64,000 nucleotides of DNA from positions 744,001 through 808,000 of the forward strand of contig NC_083396.1 of assembly GCF_030864355.1 (NCBI RefSeq), read 5' to 3'. How positions within the stretch are numbered: the first letter of the stretch is position 1; each line of letters opens with the position of its first letter. Both the position numbers and the translations under genes were made by a program. The notes beneath the pieces were generated by a model. That model had not been told where the DNA came from. It made no database searches and worked only from the letters and a program-made list of their open reading frames with translations. The stretch comes from Cutaneotrichosporon cavernicola. Its lineage: Eukaryota > Basidiomycota > Tremellomycetes > Trichosporonales > Trichosporonaceae. Below are positions 11,217 through 20,681 of the stretch, piece after piece.

Positions 11217-11972
11217 ATGACGGCCACTTGGCGGGAACGCACCGGGGTTGAGCGACCTTGCCTTCCCCCGCGCTTAGGTTGCCTCGACCTTGGGTACCTG
11301 ACCAACACAAGCCCAGCCGCGCACGCTGGTACAGCAGCCAACTGTACCTCGCACCTGCCATCTCCGCCTCGTGCAACGACCAGGCGAGCTGCAACGAGCG
11401 CGTCGCATCGCGCGACAAAAACTTCCTCCATAACCCCGCCAGCGGAGGACAACAATGAACCAGCGTCGGCGACGTTGCAATCTGCGCCCCGACCAGCGTC
11501 GCCGGCGTCAAGGGCACAGAGCCCGGCTTCAACACATGCCGTGCCGTCAATGTACACGTCGTTCCTTCCCCATGCAGTCGATCGACCGCATCGTGCAGAA
11601 AGACTCGTGCCCGGAGAAGTGGTCTGGCTGAGAGACTGCATCGAGATCGACTGGAAGAACCCATGGGAGCAGACAATGGCCACGCCAAGCGTGTCGCCTG
11701 CCAAGAGCTCCTCGGTGGCGTCATCTCAACGCGAGAATGAACACCTGCGGAAACGTGTCCGCCTACAAGTCCAGACCAGACCAGCTACGACGTCCTCGCG
11801 AGACGCCCGCCTCGAACTACTACGGGCGTCCGTCGCTACGGCAGAGCAGACATACCTCGGTCAAGTGTCCAAGATGGCGAAGGAGCTCAAGGAGCTCGGC
11901 GAGGACTTCAACCGTCACATGACCGCCCTCAAAGAGGAGCTCAAGAAGGTGCAAGACGAGCCTGTCCAGTGA
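11217..11972 (+). CDS. Hypothetical protein with C-terminal coiled coil
   Basis: A single uninterrupted frame of 251 codons from the first ATG. The frame stays open upstream to 11139 but has no ATG there. The first 130 residues are Ala/Ser/Thr/Pro-rich and look disordered. The middle has VPGEVVWLRDCIEIDWKNPWEQ. The last 75 residues (from RENEHLRKRVRL to KEELKKVQDEPVQ) are charged with heptad-like Leu spacing and predict a coiled coil. I recognise no family. The gene is convergent with the ankyrin gene, whose stop is only 58 bp away. The coding call rests on frame length and the coiled-coil end; part of the N-terminus could be spurious or spliced. Confidence 0.45.
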   Translation: MTATWRERTGVERPCLPPRLGCLDLGYLTNTSPAAHAGTAANCTSHLPSPPRATTRRAATSASHRATKTSSITPPAEDNNEPASATLQSAPRPASPASRAQSPASTHAVPSMYTSFLPHAVDRPHRAERLVPGEVVWLRDCIEIDWKNPWEQTMATPSVSPAKSSSVASSQRENEHLRKRVRLQVQTRPATTSSRDARLELLRASVATAEQTYLGQVSKMAKELKELGEDFNRHMTALKEELKKVQDEPVQ

Positions 11973-12030
11973 TGAGGAACGCCACAGTACCCACAAGTCA
12001 TAGCGATACACAATATACCTGTTTCGCCGG

Positions 12031-13491
12031 TTACACGTCGCTATGCGACGGGGACACACGGTAGTTGGAGCTGTGGGCGGAATTGGTGCGCTGCATGCCC
12101 TGCTGCGCAGGATAGGGCGACCGCGGCGGGGATGGTTGCGGGGTGCGTCGCATTGGGGTGCGCGGTGGCGTTGGTGATGGGGATTGTTGTGGCATGACAA
12201 GAGCCGGAGCCTGTGGTGGTGTTGGGGCTGCGAACGCTAATATAGGTACGTCCGATTGACGCCGCGGCGTGGGCGAGCCGTCGCGCACGTACGCGCCACT
12301 CGAAACAGGCGTCCGCTCTGAGCGGTAGGAGCCGCGGTGGTCGCGGGCCTGTGCGGCGGCTGTGGCAGCAGCGAACACACCGCTTGGTACGTCGTATCCC
12401 TGCCCCGCGTACTCTTCTCCATGGGAGTAACTCTGCGCCTGGGGCCAAGCACCCCCTGTTTCTGGCACCTGCGCCTCCTCACGCTCACGTTCGCGGGCAG
12501 CTTGCTGACGCTCCCATTCCTCTTGCGCCTCTGCCAGTTCGCGGTGCTCGCGCTCGCGGCTCTCGGCCTGTTGGCTCTCCCATGCCTCCTGTGCAGCGAG
12601 GAGCTCTCTCTCTTCTCGTTCTCGAGCTTCGCGCTCAAGGCGCTTGGCCTCCTTCCTCCGCGCGCGGCGCTCCTCATTCACTTCGCGGGCCATGTTGTCT
12701 ATGGCAACCCGCGCCGAGTTCGAGTACGCGTAGTCGGCAGGCGTAAAGCCCTCGAGGTTACGTAGTCCCATCTGCGCCCCGCGTTCGAGGAGCACTTGCA
12801 CGCTCCCCATATGTCCCCATGCTGAGGCGTAATGTAGTGGCGTGTTACCCTGTAGGTCTGCCAGGTCCACATCGGCACCAAGTTCGCAGAATAGGTCAAT
12901 GAACGGCGCGTTGTCCACTTGCGCCGCGTAGTGAAGGGGCGTCTTGCCAGATGAATTGGACCAGTCGACGATCCGGAAGAGGTCGTAATACGCCTCCGTC
13001 ATGCGAAGACTTAACTCAATCGCGTGTCCCACCGGCCGTGGGGCGCGTGGTGGGAAGAGTGAGTCTGAGAGGAGCAGGTCCGTAAATGGTGATAAGCCGG
13101 GTGGAGCCGGTGCTGCTGCCAGGAAGTGGAAGATGTTGTTGTTATCCGCGTCCTACTGTAAGCTAGCACTGAAGGAGACGCACTCTTGAGAGCTCAGAGT
13201 CGTCGTGCCCGTACTCGAGGAGGAGCCATTCGAATGACTCGACGCTCAGTTCGAGAGCTGCCCATGCCAAGCTTGTCAAGCGCGCCTTATCCGTGTTCCG
13301 CAGGTCGCCTTTGTGCTGCAGCCTCATGAGGAGCGGCACGTTGTCATCTGAATCAGTTGGGTAAAGGGGAGAGCGGAGAGCCCACCACGCACGGCCTGCC
13401 GAATGCGGAGGCTTGGCTTGCGAATGACCTGTAGGCGTGAGCTGGGGGGCGGTGAGCCCGAGGTTAGCGGGCATGGCGCCGGGGCTGCCAT
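12031..13491 (-). CDS. AVO2: Ankyrin-repeat protein resembling TORC2 subunit Avo2
   Basis: Three exons (13491-13386, 13347-13184, 13152-12031) splice in frame to 463 residues. The start MAAPAPCPLTSG leads to KPSLRIRQAVRDDNVPLLMR, then LTSLAWAALELSVESFEWLL and LEYGHDDSELSRDADNNN. Two clear ankyrin repeats follow (GKTPLHYAAQVDNAPFIDLF; GNTPLHYASAWGHMGSVQVL). The opening (a PSxRLRxA-type helix followed by degenerate ankyrin repeats) and the whole order resemble yeast Avo2, a non-essential TORC2 subunit. After the repeats come about 90 residues of charged Arg/Glu coiled coil (REAREREERELLAAQEAWE) and a Pro/Ser-rich tail. Orthology to AVO2 is inferred from layout and N-terminal resemblance; ankyrin domain identity is firm. 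Confidence 0.65.
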
Positions 13492-13862
13492 GGTAGCTCT
13501 GGAGGGTTGGTGATGACCAAGGCGGATTGGGTTGGGCGCAGATGACCGAAGGCGGAGTAGGCCCGGTGTGGTCGGCTTGCTTACCACGTGGCAGCGTGGC
13601 GTCGTCTTTAGCCCGCCACCCATAAATCCATAAATCCATAAATGCGGTCTCGGTTATAGCATCCGCCGGTCAAGGGGCAAAGCGCTCCAAAGTAAAGCCA
13701 CCTTCCCCCCCACACTCAGTTACAACTCTGGACATCGCCCACCCTTGGAACCCGCTCGCTTCCAACTCGACCGATATCCGATACATTCTACAATCTCTAG
13801 GCTCCTCCTCTATACTACTCTCCTTCTCCTTCCTCATCCTCATCTCCATCTCCATCTCGTAG
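13492..13862. promoter_or_regulatory. Divergent promoter region AVO2-like / PEX13
   Basis: 371 bp between two head-to-head genes. Contains CCACGTGG at about 13574-13581, a short ATAAATCC repeat (about 13621-13642) and a CT-rich stretch before the PEX13 start. No gene is seen. Confidence 0.5.
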
Positions 13863-15236
13863 ATGTCCTCACTCCCACCACGGCCAAAACCCTGGGAGAC
13901 AAAGAGTGCCGCAGCAGCCACCTCGAACCCCGCTGCCATCTCCACCTCCCCACCACCGGTTCCCATCACCACCACCGCAGAGGACATTGGCAGTTCTAGC
14001 GTCGCACCACGACTGCCAGATCGCCCGACCGGTCTCGCTGACAACTCGCTCGTATCGTCAGGTAAGTTGGCCCCTGCTCACGCACGACCATCTCGCTGAC
14101 CTCGCTCTTCCATGCTCAACTATAACCTCAATCTCAATCTCACCTTGCTCTTCTACAGGCTACGGATCACGGTACGGCTCCACGATGAACAGCTACGGCG
14201 GCGGGTATGGGGGTATGGGCTCGATGGGCTCATATGGAGGGTACGGCGGCGGCGGTTATGGTGGATACGGCGGGATGGGTGGCGGATACTCGTCGTACTC
14301 GTCTCCATATAGCCGTTTTGGAGGTGGATACGGCGGCGGTATGGGCGGTTATGGGGGGTACGGCGGAATGGGAGGTTACGGCGTTGGCGGGATGGGTGGA
14401 CCCGGCGAGGTGAGTTTCAGCTCTTGGCATTCCAGGTTGAGCTGACAACAGTACCCCTCCCTCACTGGCGCGATGCAGCAGCAGACTGCGCCTGCGTTCG
14501 CGGTCATCGAGTCGATCGTGACAGCGTTCACATCCCTGGCGCAGCTCGTCGAGAGCACATACATGGCGACGCACAGCTCGTTCTTCGCCATGGTCGGCGT
14601 CGCCGACCAACTCGGCAGCCTCAAGACCTACCTCGGCCAAGTACTTGGCGTGTTCAGCATCATGCGCCTTGGACGCCGGATCTTGAACTGGCTACGAGGC
14701 AAGAAATCTGGCCCTGAAAAGGGCTGGGCGAACGAGTGGAGCCGGGGTATAGGCCCCAACGGCGCCGAGGCGCCGCGCCCCTCGGCCAAGCCTCTCCTCC
14801 TCTTCCTTCTTTCGGCTATCGGCCTCCCCTACCTCATGAGCAGGCTGGTCAAGCTCCTAATTGCGAGCCAGCAGCAGCAGGCTGGCGCTATTGACGCGAG
14901 CGGCCAAGTCGACCCCACCAAGCTCACGTTTGCGCGCGCGCGCTGGGACTTCAAGTCTACCGAGGAGTGGGAGCTTGCGCTGCAGCCCGACGAGATTGTC
15001 GCTGTCCTCGAGCGCCGCGAGGGTGAAAAGCCAGGCGAGTCGGGGTGGTGGCGCGGACGGACGCGCGACGGGCGCCAGGGTTGGTTCCCGGGAAACTATG
15101 TCGAGGTTATCAAGAAGCGCGAGGACGCTCCGCAAATCCCTGGCCCCATGCAAGGGATGCAGGGGATGCCAATGCAGGGCCAGGGGATGGGAATGGGCAT
15201 GGGCATGTCTGGCATGTCAAACATGGGCATGTCGAA

Positions 15237-15271
<35 letters not shown>

Positions 15272-15306
15272 AGAATGGCAACCCGATGGCCATGCCGATG
15301 GTGTAG
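13863..15306 (+). CDS. PEX13: Peroxisomal membrane docking protein Pex13
   Basis: Docks the Pex5/Pex7 cargo receptors at the peroxisome with Pex14. Three exons (13863-14061, 14159-14409, 14452-15306) encode 434 residues. The N-terminus has the typical PPRPKPWE motif (residues 5-12). A Gly/Tyr-rich stretch (repeats of YGGYGG/GGYGG) of about 80 residues comes next; in animals such a YG-rich region forms the gel-like import phase. The conserved core has IMRLGRRILNWL and a membrane segment PLLLFLLSAIGLPYLMSRLVK. The SH3 domain (about residues 310-375, ARARWDFKS...GWWRGRTRDGRQGWFPGNYVEV) binds Pex14/Pex5. After the SH3 comes an unusual Met/Gly tail (GMGMGMG repeats). The 97-nt first intron is long for this region. 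Confidence 0.95.
15151..15303 (+). repeat. Met-Gly codon repeat in the PEX13 tail
   Basis: GGCATG hexanucleotide iterations encode a Gly-Met-rich tail (MQGMPMQGQGMGMGMGM and so on) after the SH3 domain. The repeat is likely length-variable. Confidence 0.75.
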
Positions 15307-15619
15307 CCGTAGTCGGCGGCATCGCGGCTGGCATGGCACGACACGACGTAGTGCGCGAGTGCGGCGCAGCATTATTCCCCTGTTCGCAGCGGAGGAGGCG
15401 GGTTGGGATGTCTCTCTCCACGTATGTACGCATATCCACTAGCGAGAAAAGGTTACGGCCTGGGGGCGACTGATGTTCACTGATGCGCGATGATTGCGAA
15501 GGTTGGGACACGAACCAACTGTGTCATAACCACCGTCCCCTCTCATTACATTGTCGTGATCTAAAAAGTCTGTACAACAGCTCGTCTACTTCTAGCGCAC
15601 GCTACCGCGCCGATCGCGC
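15307..15619. other. Convergent 3' region PEX13 / hypothetical
   Basis: 313 bp between the PEX13 stop (+) and the stop of the minus-strand small gene. No gene or structured element is evident. Confidence 0.45.
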
Positions 15620-16136
15620 TCATCGAGTCCAGAACTGAACATCGATCGTGTCGCCCTCCTTGAGCCCGACGTCGGCAGCCGTCCACTTCTTCGACTGCTT
15701 CAGTTGCTCTTTTCCTAGATGCAGCGTGCTCGTCCCCTTAATATGGAACTTCTTGTTAAACGCGCGCTGCAATCAGTTGATTCCCGCTCGAGCTCACTCT
15801 AAGCGCGCCAAAGTCTATACAGTCCCATCTCGGTACGCGGAACTCGGTAGGTAAGATGTCGTCCGTTGACGATGCGAGAAAGATCCCCATGTCGTCGGGG
15901 AGGTCCGTTGGCGTGGGTGGCTGTGGTGTGGTCGATGGGCTGCCACACCCTCGTCCCATGGTCCCGATGGCCGCGCGCGCATCCACTGCCGCAATATGTT
16001 CCGCGAGGCCGTTCCAAACGTGTGTGCGAGCACTGATGCGCGTCGCGGGAATGATGCGGCCGCGCGTGATACGTCCCCGCGTCTTGGGCTTGCGCGACGC
16101 CTTGGGCGTCAATCTGGGTCTCATACTCGGTGCCAT
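15620..16136 (-). CDS. Hypothetical small protein with ubiquitin-like C-terminal pattern
   Basis: Two exons (16136-15798, 15766-15620) joined over a 32-nt intron give 161 residues. The N-terminus is basic and Arg-rich (MAPSMRPRLTPKASRKPKTRGR). The C-terminal 65 residues run VPRWDCIDFGALRRAFNKKF then TSTLHLGKEQLKQSKKWTA and end GLKEGDTIDVQFWTR. The ending (a surface strand, then L.LKEGDTIDV) is reminiscent of SUMO/Rad60-like beta-grasp domains, but the match is weak and visual only. The exon 2 frame is well supported because it runs cleanly to a stop and shows dense charged/hydrophobic alternation. No function is assigned. Confidence 0.55.
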
Positions 16137-16671
16137 GACGATTTGAGAACGCGGTACGTGGAGGGAATGGGTGGGGAAGACGTTGATAGTATGATGAGGA
16201 GTTGAGGAGGGAATGTTTGGAGGAAAGAAGAGCGGTTGAAAGGATGATCACTACTTGGGGGGTTGTAGCCATTTGCCCATGGGGCCCACTTGGCGCACAA
16301 ACTTGACCCTCTTCCCTTGACACCACCTCGCCACCTGTGTGCGTGGTCTGTGCGCACAACCTCCAACCTCTGATAAACGTGTAGAGCGTGGTGGCGTTGA
16401 TGACACTGCCTCGACGTGATCAGATCACTGGGTAAGGGTGGGTCGAGTGATGGTCTTGGAGGAGGGAGCAGAGGATGATTGCTGGTTGGCCTGGTTGCTG
16501 GTTGCTGGTTGCTGGGTAGCTTGGAAGCTGCAACTGCAACTGCCACTTCTATTGGCTCATCATCCATCGTCATGTCACGCAGCGCAGCTCTGCGAGTGAC
16601 GATCAACTGCTTGACTACAGTATAGCCGGGGTTCGAATCATGTCCGCGACATCCTTGCTCAATACATCTCT
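16137..16671. other. Intergenic region with short repeat
   Basis: 535 bp between the start of the 15620-16136 gene and the 3' end of the next minus gene. It holds three exact TGGTTGC units (16492-16512) and a CT/GA-rich segment. A TTCGAAT at about 16630 looks like a tRNA T-loop but lacks matching stems. No gene is seen. Confidence 0.45.
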
Positions 16672-17697
16672 TTAGGAGCGGAACGGTTCGGTGCGGCAGA
16701 ACAGCCAACTCGCGGCCGTACTGTCGACCCTTTCGTACCCCAACACCCCCTCGACAATGTGGAGCACGATACTCGCGGTAGGCAGTACGAAACTGAGCTG
16801 CTTTCCGCCCTCCAGTTCCAGGCGGTCATATGTCTGTCCCAAGGCGAAGGGCGATTGGTGTAGTGTGATCTCGATCAGAGGTGGCTCATCGGTGCGGTTG
16901 TGGTTAACCCGGCACCACTGTGACAAGTAGTCGTGTAGGAGTTGCAGTGTTGGCGAGTGTGAGGCTTCGACAATCACCATATGCCGCGAAGACTGGACTC
17001 GCAGATTGTAGGGTGGGCGGAGGAGGAGGTCGTCTGGGCGAGGGAGGGCACCGACGAGTGGCAGGCGCTCGGGTTTAGGAAAAGAGGCGCGTGGAAATGT
17101 GCCGACATGCACAGTCTCCCAGTCATCACTTTCCTTTGCCGGCGCAGAATCTTGTAGCCTGGTCGGCGGGACAACTTTGGTAGGTTTATCTTGGAGGATC
17201 TCGCGAATCGCTCCTTCAAAGTACTCCCTACAGTTGTCGTTGGCGAGCACAACCGACGGTATGGAAATGACGAACCCGCCGGCCTGCTTGCTCCACTCGA
17301 CGGCGGGCTTGGCGGTGGGCGATACCTTTTGTCAACGTGGTCAACAAACCACTACTCACATTCAGAAACAGGCGTAATTGCTTTCCCTCAATCTTGTCCG
17401 CCAACGCCTCGCCCAGCAGCTCATCATGGCATATACGACAGGCGGCATCAGCCCACGCCGCCACAAGGACGGCGGTCTGCTGCACGAACCGCGTATCGTC
17501 GTTGAACACGCCCCCGAGCGCTGCGTGGAGCATGGCCCACTCGGGATCTATCGTCGGCTCAGTGCCCAGAACATCCATGAGACGCCTGAAGGCAGGCGAC
17601 GTCGTCGGCTCCCAGAGGTCGCGGATGGCGACGCGGACCTTTAGTGGCCTGGTGTCAGTTATGGGCGAGGGGCGAGGGGAGCTCACAGTTTCTCCAT
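16672..17697 (-). CDS. Unknown protein, member of a divergent two-module pair
   Basis: Preferred model: exon 1 is only 11 coding bases (17697-17687, MEKL), then a 38-nt intron, exon 2 (17648-17360), a 34-nt intron and exon 3 (17325-16672), giving 317 residues. An unspliced start at 17821 (MKPCDYGQLV) also stays open, but the 38-nt stretch GTGAGC...CTGACACCAG has perfect intron signals. The sequence opens VRVAIRDLWEP, then LMDVLGTEPTID. Two strand-rich modules follow: RLFLNVSP...VEWSKQAGGFVISIPSVVLA and, near the end, IEITLHQSP...RLELEGGKQLSFVLPT. The neighbouring gene at 18290 has the same lay-out and almost the same length. No known domain is recognised; no signal peptide or membrane helix is visible. 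Confidence 0.7.
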
Positions 17698-18289
17698 GTG
17701 CGGCCAGATGAAAGGAGGGTGAGAGAAACATGCTCTCTCTTGAGGCGTGAATCGTGTACGGTTGTTCGGAGCATGTTAGGTATCGAGTGTTGACCAATTG
17801 ACCATAGTCACAGGGTTTCATCCAATCGCGGGTAACAAAGATCCTGAGGGCCCAAGGGTTTTGGTTGTCGTAAGCTTCTTACAGTCAACCTTTGAATGTT
17901 GAACGGGACTGTACCTACGTACCAACCCTGATATACTGACCACTCTTAAGCTCTCAACAACCTACATGTTCTTCTAATTCTCCAACGCCACGCTAATACA
18001 CTTCTAAATTGCTACGTGTAGGTCACAAACGTTCATGTCACATTGTTCTACGATGCACATCACGATCAAGCCAACCCCTGAGTGGCTTGCCGCATTACGA
18101 CCCGATCCGACACGCTCGGACCCCCTGTGCCCTGCCCCATGAAGGGAGAGACGCGTTCGTTGTGACGCGTCATCTGTCTGCTGACTGGACCCCACTCCTT
18201 GCTGGCTGCTGCATATGTACATATAAAGGGCAGGGTGCCTCGTCTTATTCTCACCCCACTCTCTCATACAACCTCAACAGCCGCCCAGA
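17698..18289. promoter_or_regulatory. Shared divergent promoter of the unknown gene pair
   Basis: 592 bp lie between two head-to-head related genes. A clear TATA box serves the plus-strand gene at 18222. AT-rich sequence sits around 17880-18010. If the minus gene starts at 17821 instead of 17697, this region shrinks to 468 bp. Confidence 0.55.
18222..18227 (+). promoter_or_regulatory. TATA box of the 18290 gene
   Basis: TATAAA in the context ACATATAAAGGG, 63-68 bp before the start codon. A strong TATA box suggests regulated rather than constitutive expression. Confidence 0.6.
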
Positions 18290-19310
18290 ATGACAGTTAC
18301 TCGCCTCCCGCCTGCCGCAAAGCTTAGCCTGATGGACAGGAAGAATGGTGTGTATCTACTTATCCACGGCATTCTGAGACCCAGTCCGTGACTCGTTTGA
18401 CTCTATCAAGCCAGAGCTCGAGAAGGAGATTTCCGACATGCTCGGCACTGCGTGGACGATCGAGGTCGACCCCAAGGACATCGTCCCCTATCTCACCAAT
18501 GACACCCAGGGCAGGGCTGGCGATGTGATCCGCGAGTGAGTAAACCCCAAGGTTGGTTCTAACCTCAGATACATGAACGGTGCCGTCTGGGGTCTTAAGA
18601 ACTTTATTTCAAACAACAAGGATAACGGCAAGAACGAGTTGAACACTGCCGCTCCCAAGCACATTCTCAGCTTTGACATGGACGAGGCCGGCAAGTACGA
18701 GTACTGCGGCCCTATGATCAAGGACGGCGTGCTGTACGTTGTCTTCAACCCCAACAACTTTTTCTGCAACGTCGACAGCGGCCTCGAAGAAAGCAAGTTG
18801 CTCGAGGTCATGTCCGCCTCTCCGGCCGCCAAAGCCGAGGTTCTGTCCCCGACCGCCAAGCTTAGCATCGCCAAAAGGTACGACCCCAAGTCTGAAGGAC
18901 TGCGCAAGCAAATCGCCGACGCCCTCAACATGCCTGACATCAAGCTCGTCCCCAACTTTGAACACAACTACACCAAGCTCAAGGCGGCCCAGGAGGCTGG
19001 TGTCGACATCCGCAAGGATTGGGAGGAGGCGCTGGCCCGCGCAGCCATCGATTACTTTGACGAGCTTCGGTTCTCGCTCAATAGCCACAAGTTCCCAAAG
19101 GACGATCTCCTGCAGGAAGCGTTCGCCGAGGTCGTCACCGAGAAGGAAATCGTGCTCCGCGCTATCGACGAGCTCAAGCACGGCGGGAAGCGGAGTGAGA
19201 GCTGCTTCGAGAACGGCCGCCTCTACATCGATTTTACGCCCAAGACATTCTGGGTGAACGCGGGTGGGGCGGGACAAATGATTGTTGACCGGCTCAACGA
19301 GGTCGCCTAA
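18290..19310 (+). CDS. Unknown protein with internal duplication, partner of the 16672-17697 gene
   Basis: Three exons (18290-18347, 18385-18535, 18569-19310) splice exactly in frame to 316 residues. The first half carries VRDSFDSIKPELEKEISDML, TAWTIEVDPKD, then HILSFDMDEAGKYEYCGPMI followed by KDGVLYVVFNPNNFFCNVDS. The second half repeats the pattern: LRKQIADALNMPDIKLVPNF, a helical middle (DWEEALARAAIDYFDELRFS), then KRSESCFENGRLYIDFTPKT and FWVNAGG. The two halves look like diverged copies of one module, and the divergently transcribed neighbour shows the same module twice. No signal peptide, membrane helix or catalytic motif is obvious. No family is recognised. Coding certainty is high; function is unknown. 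Confidence 0.8.
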
Positions 19311-19447
19311 GCACGGAAATGTAGCATATGTAATGGTAGAGATATGGATCAGTTTCTCCGCCACTATAGTAAACCCTTCGCCAAGCTTGCTCCGGTTGCT
19401 CTCACCGCACCGCTGACGGCGGCTGCCGAGATCAGCAATGGCGGCCC

Positions 19448-19459
19448 AAGTCACGTGAT
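19448..19459. promoter_or_regulatory. E-box-like palindrome AAGTCACGTGAT upstream of PAM18
   Basis: TCACGTGA lies 107 bp before the PAM18 start codon and shares 12 exact bases with the site upstream of TIM22. Its position suggests a transcription-factor site. Confidence 0.45.
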
Positions 19460-19564
19460 CGGCGGGATTAAACTGCCTCCACCCCGTCCTGGATCATCCG
19501 ACGAAAAGTCGAATTTGCCACCCACCACCCACCATCACCTCATTCCTCCAGTCAACAAACCAAC

Positions 19565-20277
19565 ATGTCTTCAGCAGTCGCTGTGGGTCTCGGCGCGCTC
19601 GGTGCCGCGTTCGCCGGCCGTGTCGCGTGGCAGATGATGAGCCGTGGTGCCGCCGAAAAGTTTGTCAAGGGTGGGTTCAAGCCCAAGATGGACCGCAACG
19701 AGGCTATCGCGATCCTGGGTCTGCGGTGAGTGCTTGGAGATGCGCAGAGATCTGGAGACGTCTGAGGATAAAGGCTGGAGCGTTCAAGTGGTTGCTGCTT
19801 CCGAGTTGAGTCATCTCGAGTGTGACGCGAACAAGTCGCCGCCCCCCTCTCTCTTTCCCCCGTCTTCATCTAACCTTCCCCAAACACATTCACATTGCCG
19901 CCCAATCCAATGCGAATGGCACCGACAGCACTGTTCTCCTTGTGCTGGAAAACGCGCAGGCAAACTTTTCCTGCATTCTACTGCTGCGCCTCAAGAAAGT
20001 CTGCTGACCACACCACAGTGACCCCCTCACCGTCAACAAGCTCAAGGATGCACACCGCCGCCTCATGCTCGCCAACCACCCAGATAAGAATGGCTCAGCT
20101 TACGTAGCTGGCAAGATCAATGAGGCGAAAGCTCTTCTTGAGTGAGTCTAGATCCCGCGCGGACGATGAGGAGGAGGATGGCAGGAGATGTGGCAGTTGG
20201 TGCCACTTTTGCGGTTTCGCTGTTTCTTGCGTCCCAGGTTGTTCAAGCTGACCCGCAGCAAGACGGTCCGCAAGTAG
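19565..20277 (+). CDS. PAM18: Mitochondrial import motor J-protein Pam18/Tim14
   Basis: Stimulates mtHsp70 in the presequence translocase-associated motor at the matrix face of TIM23. Exons 19565-19725, 20019-20141 and 20238-20277 encode 107 residues. The N-terminal Gly/Ala-rich membrane anchor ([20 protein letters not shown]) precedes the J domain, which begins [17 protein letters not shown]. The HPD triad is at residues 74-76 ([11 protein letters not shown]) and the conserved end is [20 protein letters not shown]. Length and order match known Tim14. The first intron is about 293 nt, far longer than neighbours' introns; the second is about 96 nt. Confidence 0.95.
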
Positions 20278-20681
20278 ATCTGTAGCACTATACTTTAGCG
20301 ACGAGGCGTATTCCATAGAGAGACGAACGAGCACTTGTTCTGGATCTCTGTGGTGGCATTGGTTCAAGGCACGCCTCCCCTTCGCCCTCCACCTCGACCT
20401 CCACCTCCACCTGGTTGAGTAATGTCCGAACTGGGTAAATCAAGCGCAGTTGACGATTGACGAATTGACGCAGCTCTTTTGGCATGAATGGTTCAATTCC
20501 CTAACGCTGCTAACATGACATCAGTTTCTGTTCAACCGACTACCCATCCTGCCTGCTATCACCGGTGTCCCCTCGCATCGCGCTGACCCCACTAACCCGA
20601 GCTAAAAAGGCAATGTGGTTTTCTTCTCCGCCCACATTCCCTCCTCAACACCTCTCCGTCCTCGACACCATTACAAACGCC
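20278..20681. other. Intergenic region PAM18 / HAD phosphatase
   Basis: 404 bp including a TCCACC/TCGACC microsatellite-like stretch (about 20385-20413). Presumed PAM18 terminator and promoter of the next gene; nothing else is seen. Confidence 0.45.

Noticed and set aside
16570..16660. Possible tRNA around GGGGTTCGAATC
   Set aside because: The T-loop-like heptamer has no complementary T-stem on either strand, and no acceptor or anticodon stem can be drawn.
17698..17821. Longer unspliced N-terminus (MKPCDYGQLV) for the minus gene of the unknown pair
   Set aside because: A 38-nt intron with GTGAGC donor, CTGAC branch site and CAG acceptor, preceded by ATG in the needed phase, gives a better model that matches the partner's length. 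The alternative is not fully excluded.
18609..19454. 281-codon minus frame
   Set aside because: Antisense to the spliced 18290-19310 gene, which has clean introns and a TATA box.
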